From positions 62,001-126,000 of the forward strand of contig CADCSX010000014.1 in the NCBI GenBank assembly GCA_902805475.1: a DNA stretch of 64,000 nt. Reading direction: 5' to 3'. The notes below the pieces were generated by a model, which had not been told where the DNA came from, ran no database searches, and saw only the letters and a program-made list of their open reading frames with translations. Shown here piece after piece: positions 12,293 through 22,809 of this stretch (within the stretch, counting starts at the first letter, position 1; each line of letters starts with the position of its first letter). Source of the DNA: Entonaema liquescens (taxonomy: Eukaryota > Ascomycota > Sordariomycetes > Xylariales > Xylariaceae). Both the position numbers and the translations under genes were made by a program.

Positions 12293-12522
12293 ATTATTTT
12301 TTTTAAATTTTTTTTAAAAAATTTAAAAAATCTTTTTTAAAAAATAAACTTTCTTTTCACTAAGTCCGATCGGACCTACCCTGTAAAATGTAAGTGGAGT
12401 TGCAGCTTCTTTATGCTTATAGCGCAATTTCTTAATGCACACTATGTATTAAACCCTCTTTAACCCCTTGCAATTTCTATTCCCACACTCTTACTCCTAA
12501 GTGTAGCCCTATCAATTTTAGT

Positions 12523-12555
12523 GTTTTTTCCGAGTGTGAGCCCTGCTCAACCGTA
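12523..12555 (-). repeat. Right 33-bp terminal inverted repeat
   Basis: Exact inverse complement of 10256-10288, followed directly by the second GACTCG copy at 12556-12561. Confidence 0.85.
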
Positions 12556-13951
12556 GACTCGGTAGGGGTGAAGATGCTATTTGCTGACAGAATATGGAGA
12601 AGTGGCTGAACAGAAAAATTACACGCAGTCATGCTCCCCACACATTGGTATGAATCTTTCCAAGCGAGGTGGCGCAGTGAATCACCGGAGCCCAGCGGTA
12701 CGAAGAAGAGAGACGAAGAAAAGAAAATTAATCAGCAGGCCAAGTAGCTCTCTTGAGTACACAGCTGTTCCTCACTCGCTGGGCATTCAGCCATCACGGT
12801 TAGTGTTACTTATCTCTCTGTCTATATTTTATATTTAGATCTGTTATAGATATACTATGTATAAGTACGATCTCGAAACTCGTTTGAGAACAAGATGAAT
12901 AATAAAAGTCTACCGCAGATAGCAACTTTTACTGTGTATCTGATGTGGAGGCAAAGGAGTGGAGGGGAGCCACCGGGATTCCTCAACAGGGATAATGACG
13001 AAAAATGGACCATTATTGGGCAGCCCTGCCACCGTTTGGACCCCTGGGCTACAAGTTATGATGACATGTTTTTCTCAATTCTCATCAGCTCATACGTCAC
13101 TGTCCAACCGACCACCCTTCGCCGTCTATCCCTTCTTCGTCGACGGCTTTTCGTGACAAGGAGGGAGGGAAATTGGCACATGCCAGTTCACCCGATCCAT
13201 CACGAATTTAATATATACCTAGCGATCGATATGGTAGAAGTAGGGCGTTATTCTGGCTCCTTTCAGGCAATCTCCTGTCTATCTAATGTAACTCTAATGA
13301 AACCTCATAGTGTATAATAGAGGCGATTAAATCAAATCAGATTCGTGATTGTTGTTTTGCAATGTACCGTGAATAATTTCAGCCAGCCAAGGGAATTATT
13401 ATTATCCATTATCCAAGGAACGAATCATTATACCAGCCACGTTTTCAAGCTATTATTTCATTACACACCTGAGTGATAGCTATTATTCTATCTTTCAAGT
13501 CGGGCAAAAACTCATCTTCTATATGCTGTACTCCTCGGGTTAGGAGTTCTTTACCATCTCAACTAGTTACACCAACAAACACAGCTTCGAAAAACTCGAC
13601 TTTGCAAACACGAACTAATAGGCTTAATAAGTGGTCTATAGCTAAGCCGACCTTGGCCCTTGAGACCCCTTGTCTTCCTATAACACTAGCTCGAGTCTAG
13701 CCAGCCGAACCATCGCCAACAAATCCCACTCTGACGTTCCTGGTCGATTCTTCACTAATTCTTTCCCCGGCGTATTTTTTATACTTAGCATCTCAACTCA
13801 CCTTTTCCTCCTAAACGCGTATAACGCCATACGCCATAGGATATACACAAATTCACAGAAAAAACATTACAGAACTATCTCCGTCCGGGACTGTTCTCAG
13901 ACCAAAGGGACTCTGCTCCCACTCCCTTATACGCTGCATGCACTATTCGAG
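12556..13951. other. Gene-free region and 5' flank of the DUF8035 gene
   Basis: Open frames at 12581-12838 and 12895-13317 show no recognisable features. The last part (from about 13640) is the likely 5' UTR/promoter of the next gene; its reading frame stays open upstream but has no ATG before 13952. Confidence 0.5.
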
Positions 13952-16915
13952 ATGACATCCGGAAATCTAAGCAATGCACCGCCGTTAAGTAGCGCCACTA
14001 GCATGCGTAATTCCCCCGCCAGTATCGAGCAAGTCGACGTACTCGCACGGAAGCTATACAAGCGAGCACGAGTGAACCCAGAGCTCGAGGGAGTAGCAAA
14101 TGCAGTGCGCAGCTTACATACAGTCTTAAAACATCTGAAGTTCGAGACCGAGGATCCGGAATCACTGCTGAATATTGACAGCAGTGCTGTATATGCGCGG
14201 CAACTAACACCTATCCTCGAGGACTCGGAGTTTGCGCTTAAGCAGTTAGACACCATACTAGATAAGAAATATGGAAGAGGCAATGATGGCAGTAGTGGAA
14301 CGCAGATGGACGGAGAAAAGGGTTGGACGATTCTAGACAGCCGCGAGCGCGACATGATCGATTTGATTCGCAGCAAGCTCATGAATCAGAAGCTCAATAT
14401 TGACATGTTCCTAGACACGGTTCAACTTCATAACCCATCCAAATCTCATCGCATGGTCGATACAAATAGCGCCGACCTGGACTCCGTTAAGGATAAGGTA
14501 GATATCATCGCGTCACGCATATGCCAGCGAACAAATTCGAATTTGAGCGAGGGTAACGAAGAGGAGCTTTGGGAACAGTTTAGAGATGAGCTAGAACAGG
14601 CCGGTTTCTCGAAAGACGTATTGCGTAAAAATCAGGTTAGTCAACCCCCCTCCCCCCCCCTTTTTGTTATTCGGGTCCTCCAATCCAGTATAACGAGATT
14701 AACATGCGTTATGCATCAGGACGTCATACGAGCCTACATCCGCCAGTTAGACAATCAGCTCAGCGCCAACGGCGGCAGCACTCCTTCGGTGCGGGGACTT
14801 CTGGAGTATTACCGTCCTCGAGGTGATGGCGGGCTACAGATCACTCCGTACCCAACCTACCCTACCCCGGCCGATTTCAGCCCGGAGGAATTGCAGCCTA
14901 ACATCGATGAGGAGAAGCTATTTCCGTCCATGAGGATGAAGCGTTTAGAAGACGAAGACGATAACAACAACAATAACATAGGACGACAAACATCATCAAA
15001 ACCGCCCAGTATGCCAGATTATCCTTCTAATTTATCCTATGGCCGTCGTTCATCAGGTGGTGGTGAGAATGGCGATGAGTCGATGGCGCTCATGTCCACG
15101 CGAGAGCTCATGGCGTTCGATAAACAGTCGGACATGGCTCTCGCGATGGAAAACATGCACTTACAGCCACCACCACCGAACCCGGCCGGTTCAAATTATC
15201 ACATGTCTATTTCCCCCACGCTTCACTCCCTTCCACCTTCATCCTCTCAGCCTGCTCTACCATCTTCCGCCCCTCCAGCCGCTGCCGACCAATTCGGGAC
15301 CCACCTTCACCGCGGCCCCTCTATTCCCCCAAATGCTGACAGCTCGCTACCGATCCGGCGTCCGAACTCCGTATCCGTGGCTGAGCTAAGCGAGCAGCAA
15401 CAAGCACTTATAACTCCGCAACAACGCACTGCACGGTTGGCACCTGACAGTAAAGGCCGTGAGATCCCACTAGATGCTAAGTGGACTCGTATCCCACGGC
15501 GTCTTGTCTCGCCTGAAGTACTAGTTGGTGCAGGGGTACGGTATGAAGCACGACCAGATTTTGTAGCAGTACTGGGAGAGCTGAGCCGGGATGAGGTAGC
15601 CTACTTTGCTCGTCGGACTGCTGAGGTACGTGCTGCGAGGGGTCGACGAACTAGTAATACCCCTGCTACGACCACTGTGGTAACTGGCGATGGTGCAAAA
15701 GCAAGGAGAGCTGATGATAGGTATCACCCGGATAAGTATCGAAACTGGGACGTGATTGAAGAAGAACAGCGGCAGCGGCAGCGGCAGCGACGGAAAGAAG
15801 GTAATAGAGCCAGCCGTAATACTGATAGCGATGATGACAGTGGTGACGACGGCGTAACTTACATCGTAAACAACCGCAGTCGGCGTCGAAGAGGGAGTGC
15901 GGCTAGTACCGTGAGCGCGCTCTACGACTCGAGCGATAATTCGAGAACATCAGATGGAGAGACAGACTCTGATGAAAGAGATGGAGAATCATATGAGTCT
16001 TCATCTTACTCGCAATCATACCCACGCTCCGGCTCGTACTTAGACGATTACCACCACTCCCGTTCGCAATCTCATCGGCGCAGTTCCACCATGCCTACCA
16101 ACTCGCTCAAGCGCGATGACAAATCCCACTCCCAAGGCAGAGGGGGAGCGGACGGCGTGGCCACAGGCGGCCCGGAACGTAAGAACAGCCGCGACGGCAA
16201 CGAGAAAGGTACTAAGGCATACCCGTTCATCGTCTCGCCACCGACATCCACCACCGGGAAAGACAAAGGCAAAGACCCAAGCACCGGAACCAGTCCCGCC
16301 GCGACGGTAAAACCGAAACCCATTCTCAAGAATAAGAATGACGACCCTCACGTACGAATTGATCCCACCCCGCAAATCATCGAGGAGGGCTCCAGCTCTC
16401 TACCTCGGAGCTTGCCTTCGTATCGACGGAGCGAGCGTGAGCGTCGTGAGCGGGAACGGGACCGAGACCGGGACCAAGATAGAAGCAAAGATAAGGAGCG
16501 AGAGAGGAATAGAGATAGAGAAAAAGACCGTGACCGTGATCGAGAGAAGAGGTACCGTTCAGACCGATACACAGACGGCGACCGGGACCGTGAACGCCAC
16601 ACAGATCGTGATCGCGACCGAGATCGAACCCGGGACAAAGAATACCATTCAAACCGGGACCGCGACGAGGGCCGAGCCGAGTACTCGCACCGGCACCGGC
16701 ACCGCAGCAGCCACGGCCATCGGTACCATTCATCGAGCGGTCCGAGGAAAGAACGGGACCGCGAATACTACGACGACCATTACACCAGTAGTAGCAACCG
16801 GCCTCGAGAAGACCGTGCCTCTAAGAAGAAGGCTCGAGACGAGACGATTCGCGCCGTTGGTCTTGGAGGCGCTGCCGCCGCTATGCTAAGCATGCTGAGT
16901 GAAGCGGCACTATGA
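13952..16915 (+). CDS. DUF8035-like fungal protein with RD/RE-rich tail
   Basis: Two exons, 13952-14635 and 14720-16915, give 959 residues. 13952 is the first in-frame ATG. The intron (donor GTTAGT, TTAAC branch region, acceptor ATCAG) is 84 bp, a multiple of three with no stop, so an unspliced reading is also open. Residues 1-230 are a helical conserved region. A central low-complexity part rich in S, P and Q follows. Around residues 478-535 lies a compact segment (D-A-K-W-T-R-I-P-R-R-L-V-S-P-E...) that I recognise as the fungal DUF8035 type. The C-terminus is mostly R/D/E/K and S/H, with long alternating RD/RE dipeptides at about 795-885, like RNA-processing and condensate-forming proteins. 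Function unknown. Confidence 0.8.
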   Translation: MTSGNLSNAPPLSSATSMRNSPASIEQVDVLARKLYKRARVNPELEGVANAVRSLHTVLKHLKFETEDPESLLNIDSSAVYARQLTPILEDSEFALKQLDTILDKKYGRGNDGSSGTQMDGEKGWTILDSRERDMIDLIRSKLMNQKLNIDMFLDTVQLHNPSKSHRMVDTNSADLDSVKDKVDIIASRICQRTNSNLSEGNEEELWEQFRDELEQAGFSKDVLRKNQVSQPPSPPLFVIRVLQSSITRLTCVMHQDVIRAYIRQLDNQLSANGGSTPSVRGLLEYYRPRGDGGLQITPYPTYPTPADFSPEELQPNIDEEKLFPSMRMKRLEDEDDNNNNNIGRQTSSKPPSMPDYPSNLSYGRRSSGGGENGDESMALMSTRELMAFDKQSDMALAMENMHLQPPPPNPAGSNYHMSISPTLHSLPPSSSQPALPSSAPPAAADQFGTHLHRGPSIPPNADSSLPIRRPNSVSVAELSEQQQALITPQQRTARLAPDSKGREIPLDAKWTRIPRRLVSPEVLVGAGVRYEARPDFVAVLGELSRDEVAYFARRTAEVRAARGRRTSNTPATTTVVTGDGAKARRADDRYHPDKYRNWDVIEEEQRQRQRQRRKEGNRASRNTDSDDDSGDDGVTYIVNNRSRRRRGSAASTVSALYDSSDNSRTSDGETDSDERDGESYESSSYSQSYPRSGSYLDDYHHSRSQSHRRSSTMPTNSLKRDDKSHSQGRGGADGVATGGPERKNSRDGNEKGTKAYPFIVSPPTSTTGKDKGKDPSTGTSPAATVKPKPILKNKNDDPHVRIDPTPQIIEEGSSSLPRSLPSYRRSERERRERERDRDRDQDRSKDKERERNRDREKDRDRDREKRYRSDRYTDGDRDRERHTDRDRDRDRTRDKEYHSNRDRDEGRAEYSHRHRHRSSHGHRYHSSSGPRKERDREYYDDHYTSSSNRPREDRASKKKARDETIRAVGLGGAAAAMLSMLSEAAL

Positions 16916-17692
16916 AAGAGTCTCCTGAGGGGTTATGATTATATTGAAAACATGTTAATGCTATGCCATGCTATTGCAGGAGGCAAGGGAGCAGGAAAAG
17001 CAACGAGTAGTGGAGCCTCGGCTACTGTATGAATTATGAATCCTACACAAGGAGTGGTGTATGGTAGAAGGAAAAGTGTGTAGACCACGGGAAGTTGAGA
17101 AAGCAGAGAGACCGGAGATTGAATAAACCGGAGGATGGTCGAACGAAGACAGAACATGATGCCAACCTCTCAAGTCTTAACTTTGCCACCTGAAAATAAC
17201 TGCTGCGCCCACTCCATTTTGCTTTCACTAGGCCTCGAGTTTCCTCCATTTCGATTCTCGCCTTAGGCTTAGTACGACGGGTAAAGTCCATAAACGATGC
17301 TTGGAGTTAGACGGACGAGGATGGCGATAGTAGGACTTGTTAGCACAAGGGAGATTTACCGATACCCAGTTGAATAGTATATCATACTTTTTCAGGATAG
17401 AAAATGTAATAAAACTAAGGATCAAGCCATATTTTGGAGTAACATGAAGTTCTTCGTATTCACATTTGCTGCCTGTTTGAAATGCGCCATACCGTGGTAT
17501 TCTGCGTGGATGCACTTTCACTCTAGAACGCAAACTGACTATCGGGGACATGCTATGATGATATACACTATGATAGGTTTATATCCAATCCCCATTTGAT
17601 AAAATCAATACCTTACTGGGAGCTTTGTGACTGGATATATTTAATTCAATTACTTTCTGGCCTTCATTTATACAATCCGAGTATAAACAAGA
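16916..17692. other. Intergenic region between convergent genes
   Basis: 3' flanks of the DUF8035 gene and the BRCT gene. Only short frames without support are present. Confidence 0.55.
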
Positions 17693-20449
17693 TCACCGAC
17701 GCCTGCTAGCCCTTTTCGCTAAAGGCTTTTGCGCATTCTCATCCAACTTGGCATTATCTTTTGTGGGCGCCGAAAGATCTTGCCCCTGGCTCTGCCTGTT
17801 GTCACCAGTATCGCTCTGCTTGCTATCTGCCATCATCCGGCCCACAACGGCCGCCCGATGCTGTCGAGCTTCGGGATTGTCGTACTCTAGCTGTGTAGCC
17901 CGAGGTGGGCTGCCACCATTCTGCGTTCCATGATCACTGCTTTCGCTTTGCTGCATAATCATCTTGTCTAGAAAACTAAAGGTACCACTTGTGCCTTGCA
18001 TCGAATCTAAGCGGGATGCTGAAGATTCGGCTCTTCTAAGATTGGATTTAGAATTGCTTATATTCGTCAACGACTCCACACTCGCGCTTGATGCTGTTGA
18101 CACATTGCTCGCTGCACGACCAAGGATCTCCCGCCTTCGGCGCTGTTGTCGCGATGCTGGTTGCGGCTTTATACCGTCGCTCTCTTGAGCCACCCCGTCG
18201 CGGGCCATAAGGGAGTTTAATCGTTTCGACATTTCTTCGCGCTCTGCTGCTTTTTCTTGTTCTGCCTGTCGCTTCCGCTCTTCCTCCTCATCCTGTGCTG
18301 CATCTCGGGGCTCCCGTGGACGGATAGTGGAAGTTTCAGAGTCTTCTCCGCTTTCAGAGTCTCCTACTTCGCCCCCAGTCGGGAAGCGCTTCAATTTGCG
18401 CGGTGGCGGTGGCGTCTTCTGTGGTGACGGCGACTTGTTAAGTTCATTCGAGGTCACCTCTGAGAGCGGCGCGGCGACGGTCTTAGGTTCGGCATCTCCA
18501 TCTTCTGTTTGATTGGTAGGCGCCGTTTCGAACTTGGTCTCGTTCGTCTGCTGCTCGTGAACCACCGCCTCCTGACGTATCGAAACATCACCATTAACAA
18601 CCGTCCTATTGATACCCTGTTTCATCTCTGCTGCTTGATTACTTAACTCAGATTCGCTCCGGGGCATAAGGCCTGACTTTAAGTTTGGAAAATCGCTTTT
18701 CGTCATATTTACTGGTGCATCACGCCTCGTAGAGACCTTCTGAGCAAGTACTGGGAATAAAAATTTACCCCACGGCACCAAACAACCCGTAGTGATGCAT
18801 TGCCAAAGCCAGTCAGCGGCAGCCACGGGGATATGAGACAACACGGCAAAATCTAGCTTCGGTTTCCTTACGCCATCGAGAGATGGGCAGACCAATATAG
18901 AACACTGGGCATTTAGCCGCTCCGAGTATTTGGCGCCGAGTTGAACAATGGCCTTTTCCACCTGGTTCAGCTGCTCGTTTCTAAACCCAGAAGTACAAAT
19001 TGTCAACCCACGGAAACCTTCAATAGGAAACCGCGGGAAAGGCTGCCCAAGGACATGTTCGCGCGGCTTGAAAAGGGTCTTATTATGGACACATCGCTCG
19101 ATATAGAATTCGGTAACGATGTGCATTCCTTCTGGGATTTGCGGATGAGTTTCGGGTTGTGAGTTTTGGGGCACAATGATATAGCGCCGGTCTGGCGGTT
19201 CGCTATGATGAGATGAGACGGCATCCTCGATAGATGCTGAAACCTGACCATCATGAGATATGACATGATTGCGTACGATCTCCTGCTTACTCCGAGAGAA
19301 GCCGTGGATATAGAAGCGACATGAGGAGAATACACCACAGTCAAGAGGCTGGATGCTCTTGTTGAGCAGCTGTTGATCTTCGACCGCAGAGGTAGTCAGG
19401 TCGGGTGCAGGAATAGGTGGCACGCTAGCGGGGCGCTCATTTTCCATAACGGCAACTGACTTAGATAGATCGGTCGACGATTGGCCAACGAGGATATCAC
19501 CCCAGAGGTTATCTCTTTGGCTGCTGAGTTTCATACTCGCGGTCTTCCTTAGCTTCCTTCTACCCTCGTCAGCTGGAGGAGCAGTCGCGCCATCGCGCAT
19601 CCTCTTACCCAAGGAGGCCCCACGCTTAAGCTCTCTTCTTATCCAAGCCCCCTTTCCCCGTTCATCTGCAGGTAATGTCGGATCGTAGCATTCTTCGTTA
19701 AGTATCATACCTCGTTCGACGCTGTCATGTAGCCACTCGATAGAGACGGTTCTTATCCCCCACTTCCGAGCAGCAATGTACTTCTTCCCTTCGGGTTTGC
19801 AAACGATAAGATGGGTAACGCGCCGAGAAAGGTCGCCAATGTAATCGCCGCCGTTTTCCCTGACTTTACTTTCTATCATGACACGCGTATCATCTCTTCC
19901 CATTAGTACCGCAAATCGCAAGTTCATCAGATAGGTAGCTTACTGTCTTCGAAGCCAGTTAAGCAACATATCAGCTTTGTCTTTTCTCTTAGTTCCGGGA
20001 CAGGACTCCTAGGAATACCGCCGCCTGTTTCAAAAGTCTTCAACCTCCACGCTTCTTCCAGGGCAGAAAAGTCAAACTCCTTGTCCTCAAGCCATAGCTC
20101 CCGCACGGCATCTACCCAGCCGGCTGCCATAGGCTTAATATCGGGCCGCTCTCTTGCAACATGACGGTATTTGGCTGTGTCGTAGTCTCCGACGATAAGA
20201 TGAGTTACATCTGGCGTAAGATCGTATTTATGAACACCGCCTAGATCAGCAGTTCGCTGGGCAATTTCTGTCTAGAAAGCAATCCGATTAGTTGAGATAT
20301 ACCTACCAGAGAGTAAATAATATACAAGTGATATACATGATTTAAGAATCGCTTACACGTAGATCTGCCTCGATGCTGGTGCAGCAAAGAACGAGTCCGC
20401 CGAAAGGCTTGGAGGGATCAAATTGCCTATCCGACGTTGAAGAATCCAT
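17693..20449 (-). CDS. rad4: Rad4/Cut5/Dpb11/TopBP1-type four-BRCT protein
   Basis: Three exons on the minus strand: 20449-20357, 20271-19944 and 19893-17693 (873 residues). Introns of 85 and 50 bp; the second has donor GTAAGC and a TACTAAT branch site, and phase 1 joins give G-F-E-D-N-D-T-R. Family role: scaffold that binds phosphorylated replication and checkpoint partners through paired BRCT domains in origin firing and ATR/Mec1 signalling. Seen: BRCT1 (P-F-G-G-L-V-L-C-C-T-S-I; T-H-L-I-V-G-D-Y; W-V-D-A-V), BRCT2 (L-I-C-C-L-T-G-F; T-H-L-I-V-C; S-I-E-W-L-H-D-S), then BRCT3 and BRCT4 (G-L-T-I-C-T-S-G-F; A-A-D-W-L-W-Q-C) before a disordered acidic/basic tail. The initial ATG and exon 1 were found by extending the frame across the intron. 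Confidence 0.9.
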
Positions 20450-21418
20450 TATCGAGGAATTCGGCAGAAGCAAAGCATTGTAGCAATGGTTAAAGATGTA
20501 TTAGGTGATTGTGTTAGGTAGGTACCTAACGATATAACTGTATACGATATAGTTAATGTACTTCGTACACTTTAACTTTCCCTCGTTAAATGGATTAATT
20601 GGGTCGCGTCGAAGTTTCCAAAATGACCTGTAAAGTCGCGTCATCTTGTCAAAAGCGGATATTGCGGGGCATTTATCGCGCGTCGCCTAGTACCAACCTA
20701 GTAACCGCCGACCGGTAGGTCCAGCTATTTTGACGTTACTTTTTAACGTCATAGTTTACTTTCACTTAGTTGACTCTACTGCCTGCTAGGTTAACACATC
20801 CCAGATCCTCCTCAACTTTGATATCCTCAAGTTCCTACGCCTAGTCGGCGCTTGAGATGGGAGCACCTTAAAACCCTGGAACATACAATACCATTGAGTT
20901 CCTTCACGGTGAATCACCCTACCCCTACATCTCCCTACTATATATCATTCAGCTCAAGTACTTGACAAACTCATAGTGAAGGGAGCTTCATAGGTTTCTA
21001 GTAAACCCATCCAGTTGCATTAGATGTAAACGACTGCGAGGAAAGTTCTACGTAAAATCATGTCTCAAATATCGTACGATATATATAACATATTGCTCAC
21101 CTCCATAATAAGCAAAGTATCCGGATGGCCTTTTGATCTTCCTCCCTTGTGTGCCCTAATATTTGCTCTAAGGCCTTATTCGCGTGTTATATGGCTACTA
21201 GTCCGCCTCCTACATCATATTGTGGAACCTCGGATACCTGCTACCTGCTACCTGCTTACAGTGTGCGTAGTGTTAAGTAGGTTATATTCGCTATCTATCC
21301 TGTGAACTTGTTATCATCTTGTCTAGGCAACTGTTGAAGCGTTCCATCTTCCGTCTCTTTAAAAGAAAAAAAAAATTACCTTTGACGGCTATAGTAGAAC
21401 CTACGATCACTGTCCGTC
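20450..21418. other. Divergent intergenic region
   Basis: Upstream DNA of the BRCT gene (minus) and of the RS-rich gene (plus). An 81-codon frame at 21060-21305 has no support. An A-rich tract lies at 21364-21376, close to the RS-rich gene start. Confidence 0.5.
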
Positions 21419-21961
21419 ATGCCTCGCTCCCCGTCTCGCTCCCCGTCTCGGGGTCCACGTTCCCGTTCATCGTCCCGTTCCCGATATAGCGCTTCTACAG
21501 GCACAGGGCGAAGAAATCAGCGCTCCCGGTCGCCCACACATTCCGATGACAAGAAAGACGTTTTAAAAACATCTTTAGTCTTTCTCGGTGCCGTTGGAGC
21601 TGCCTCTCTCGCTGCTTCCAAGCTTTGGCCCAAAGGCATACTATACGGCGAAAAAGAATCATGGGCACAAGAGGCCAAAAAGGAAGTCAAGCATGCTATA
21701 GGTGTGGATAAGTCAAACAGCAGAGAACATCGGAGAAGACCTCGTAGCGCAGACCACGGTAATGTGGATCATCAGAAACGCCAGCGACCACCCATAGTGG
21801 AAACACAAGACGGAATAATAATCACGAGGCCTGGTCGTCGTAGTATGTACGTGGATGCCGAGCGGATTCGACAATATGATGAAGTAGACAATAATCGTGG
21901 TAGACGATCCCTTCGAATTTTTGAGCGTGCAGAAGATTCAGCGGCACGCCGAAGAGATTAA
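21419..21961 (+). CDS. Small RS-rich protein with one membrane-like helix
   Basis: Single exon, 180 residues. The N-terminal 45 residues are dense in R-S/S-R-S-P dipeptides, like SR-type or other disordered nuclear proteins. A hydrophobic stretch follows at about residues 49-66 (T-S-L-V-F-L-G-A-V-G-A-A-S-L-A-A). The rest is charged, with an I-V-E-T-Q-D-G-I-I-I-T-R segment that looks conserved. A TM helix next to an RS tail is unusual; it could be a tail-anchored or organelle-surface protein. I do not recognise a named family. Coding is supported by the good ATG context and the biased but ordered composition. Confidence 0.6.
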   Translation: MPRSPSRSPSRGPRSRSSSRSRYSASTGTGRRNQRSRSPTHSDDKKDVLKTSLVFLGAVGAASLAASKLWPKGILYGEKESWAQEAKKEVKHAIGVDKSNSREHRRRPRSADHGNVDHQKRQRPPIVETQDGIIITRPGRRSMYVDAERIRQYDEVDNNRGRRSLRIFERAEDSAARRRD

Positions 21962-22809
21962 TGAGATCCCGGGCTTCATATTTCGATATATTCACCGGTT
22001 ATCTATATGTCGGTAGCCTAGTGACATTTGGAGAGGGACGGCTAGGTACCTGAGTTCACGAATGTAACGTTTATTGAAATTAGCTTCTTTACCAATATGG
22101 ATGATAGTATTATGAAGGAAGCAAGCGGGTGACATATTCGAAAACATGATTATTTCATTTGGTTGGATTTGATATCCTTTTTTTGGTGTACGAACCAAAT
22201 GTTCCGAATAATGAGTGACGCTATTCCATACAAATGCGACAGTAGTTATAAATTGCGTTGAACTACGTAAAATTATCGCAAGGTTTTCTATAATACCACA
22301 TCCATTTACTCCTTATGAGGTCAATGAAAGAATATATAGCTACCAGTTACATTGTAATGCCAGCAGCCACTTACCACGTAACCTACACGATCAGCACGAT
22401 GAGCACGATGCGTTTTCATATTCGACTGAGTTTTGATTGGCTAAAAGCTTCGGAACCAGGCTACACAGCAGTGTACACTAATGCAAAGCCGGGCAGAACA
22501 AGTTTACGAACCAGGAACAAAGAGTGAACGGCTTAGACGGCAAGACAGGGTGTGGGGAAATAAGCTTCTTCGTCCTTTGATTTCTTATTTCTTAGTGGCC
22601 GCTAAACCCCTGTTCAATACTCATATCCCTGTCCGATGACGCCAACATAATGTTCACCGGTCCTGGATTTTTCTCTTCATCACTTATTGTTGTTTAAGTA
22701 GATCAGTCATGCCGGGGTAGTCTGAGAAAGGATAAAAATGAAAAGGGTCTACCGCTCCTGGAGGCTTTAGCTAGCTTCCATCCGATATCGTGTATTCTAA
22801 GACAGCACA
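21962..22809. other. Intergenic region
   Basis: No gene seen; short frames at 22215-22527 lack support. The right part is the promoter of the phosphatase gene. Confidence 0.5.

Larger units (their letters stand above)
10256..12555. mobile_element. 2.3-kb TIR element with an almost G/C-free core
   Basis: Bounded by perfect 33-bp terminal inverted repeats (10256-10288 and 12523-12555, outer end TACGGTTGAGCAGGG) and a 6-bp direct duplication GACTCG. The terminal parts (to about 10382 and from about 12332) have ordinary composition. Between 10393 and 12331 only 9 of 1,939 bases are G or C, and the first 716 of these bases have none. No coding capacity remains. If the target were only TA, the ends would instead be CGGTTGAG..., but GACTCG on both sides then needs a coincidence. 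Superfamily unknown; a non-autonomous or completely decayed DNA transposon is the best description. Confidence 0.8.

Noticed and set aside
10383..12331. Centromere or mitochondrial insert as the source of the first AT tract
   Set aside because: It is bounded inside inverted repeats with a target duplication, which a transposon explains better.
12895..13317. 140-codon plus-strand frame
   Set aside because: No domain pattern and no upstream or downstream exon.
16338..16889. 183-codon frame within the RD-rich end of the DUF8035 gene
   Set aside because: Shadow of a codon-biased repeat; the RD/RE frame continues the gene.
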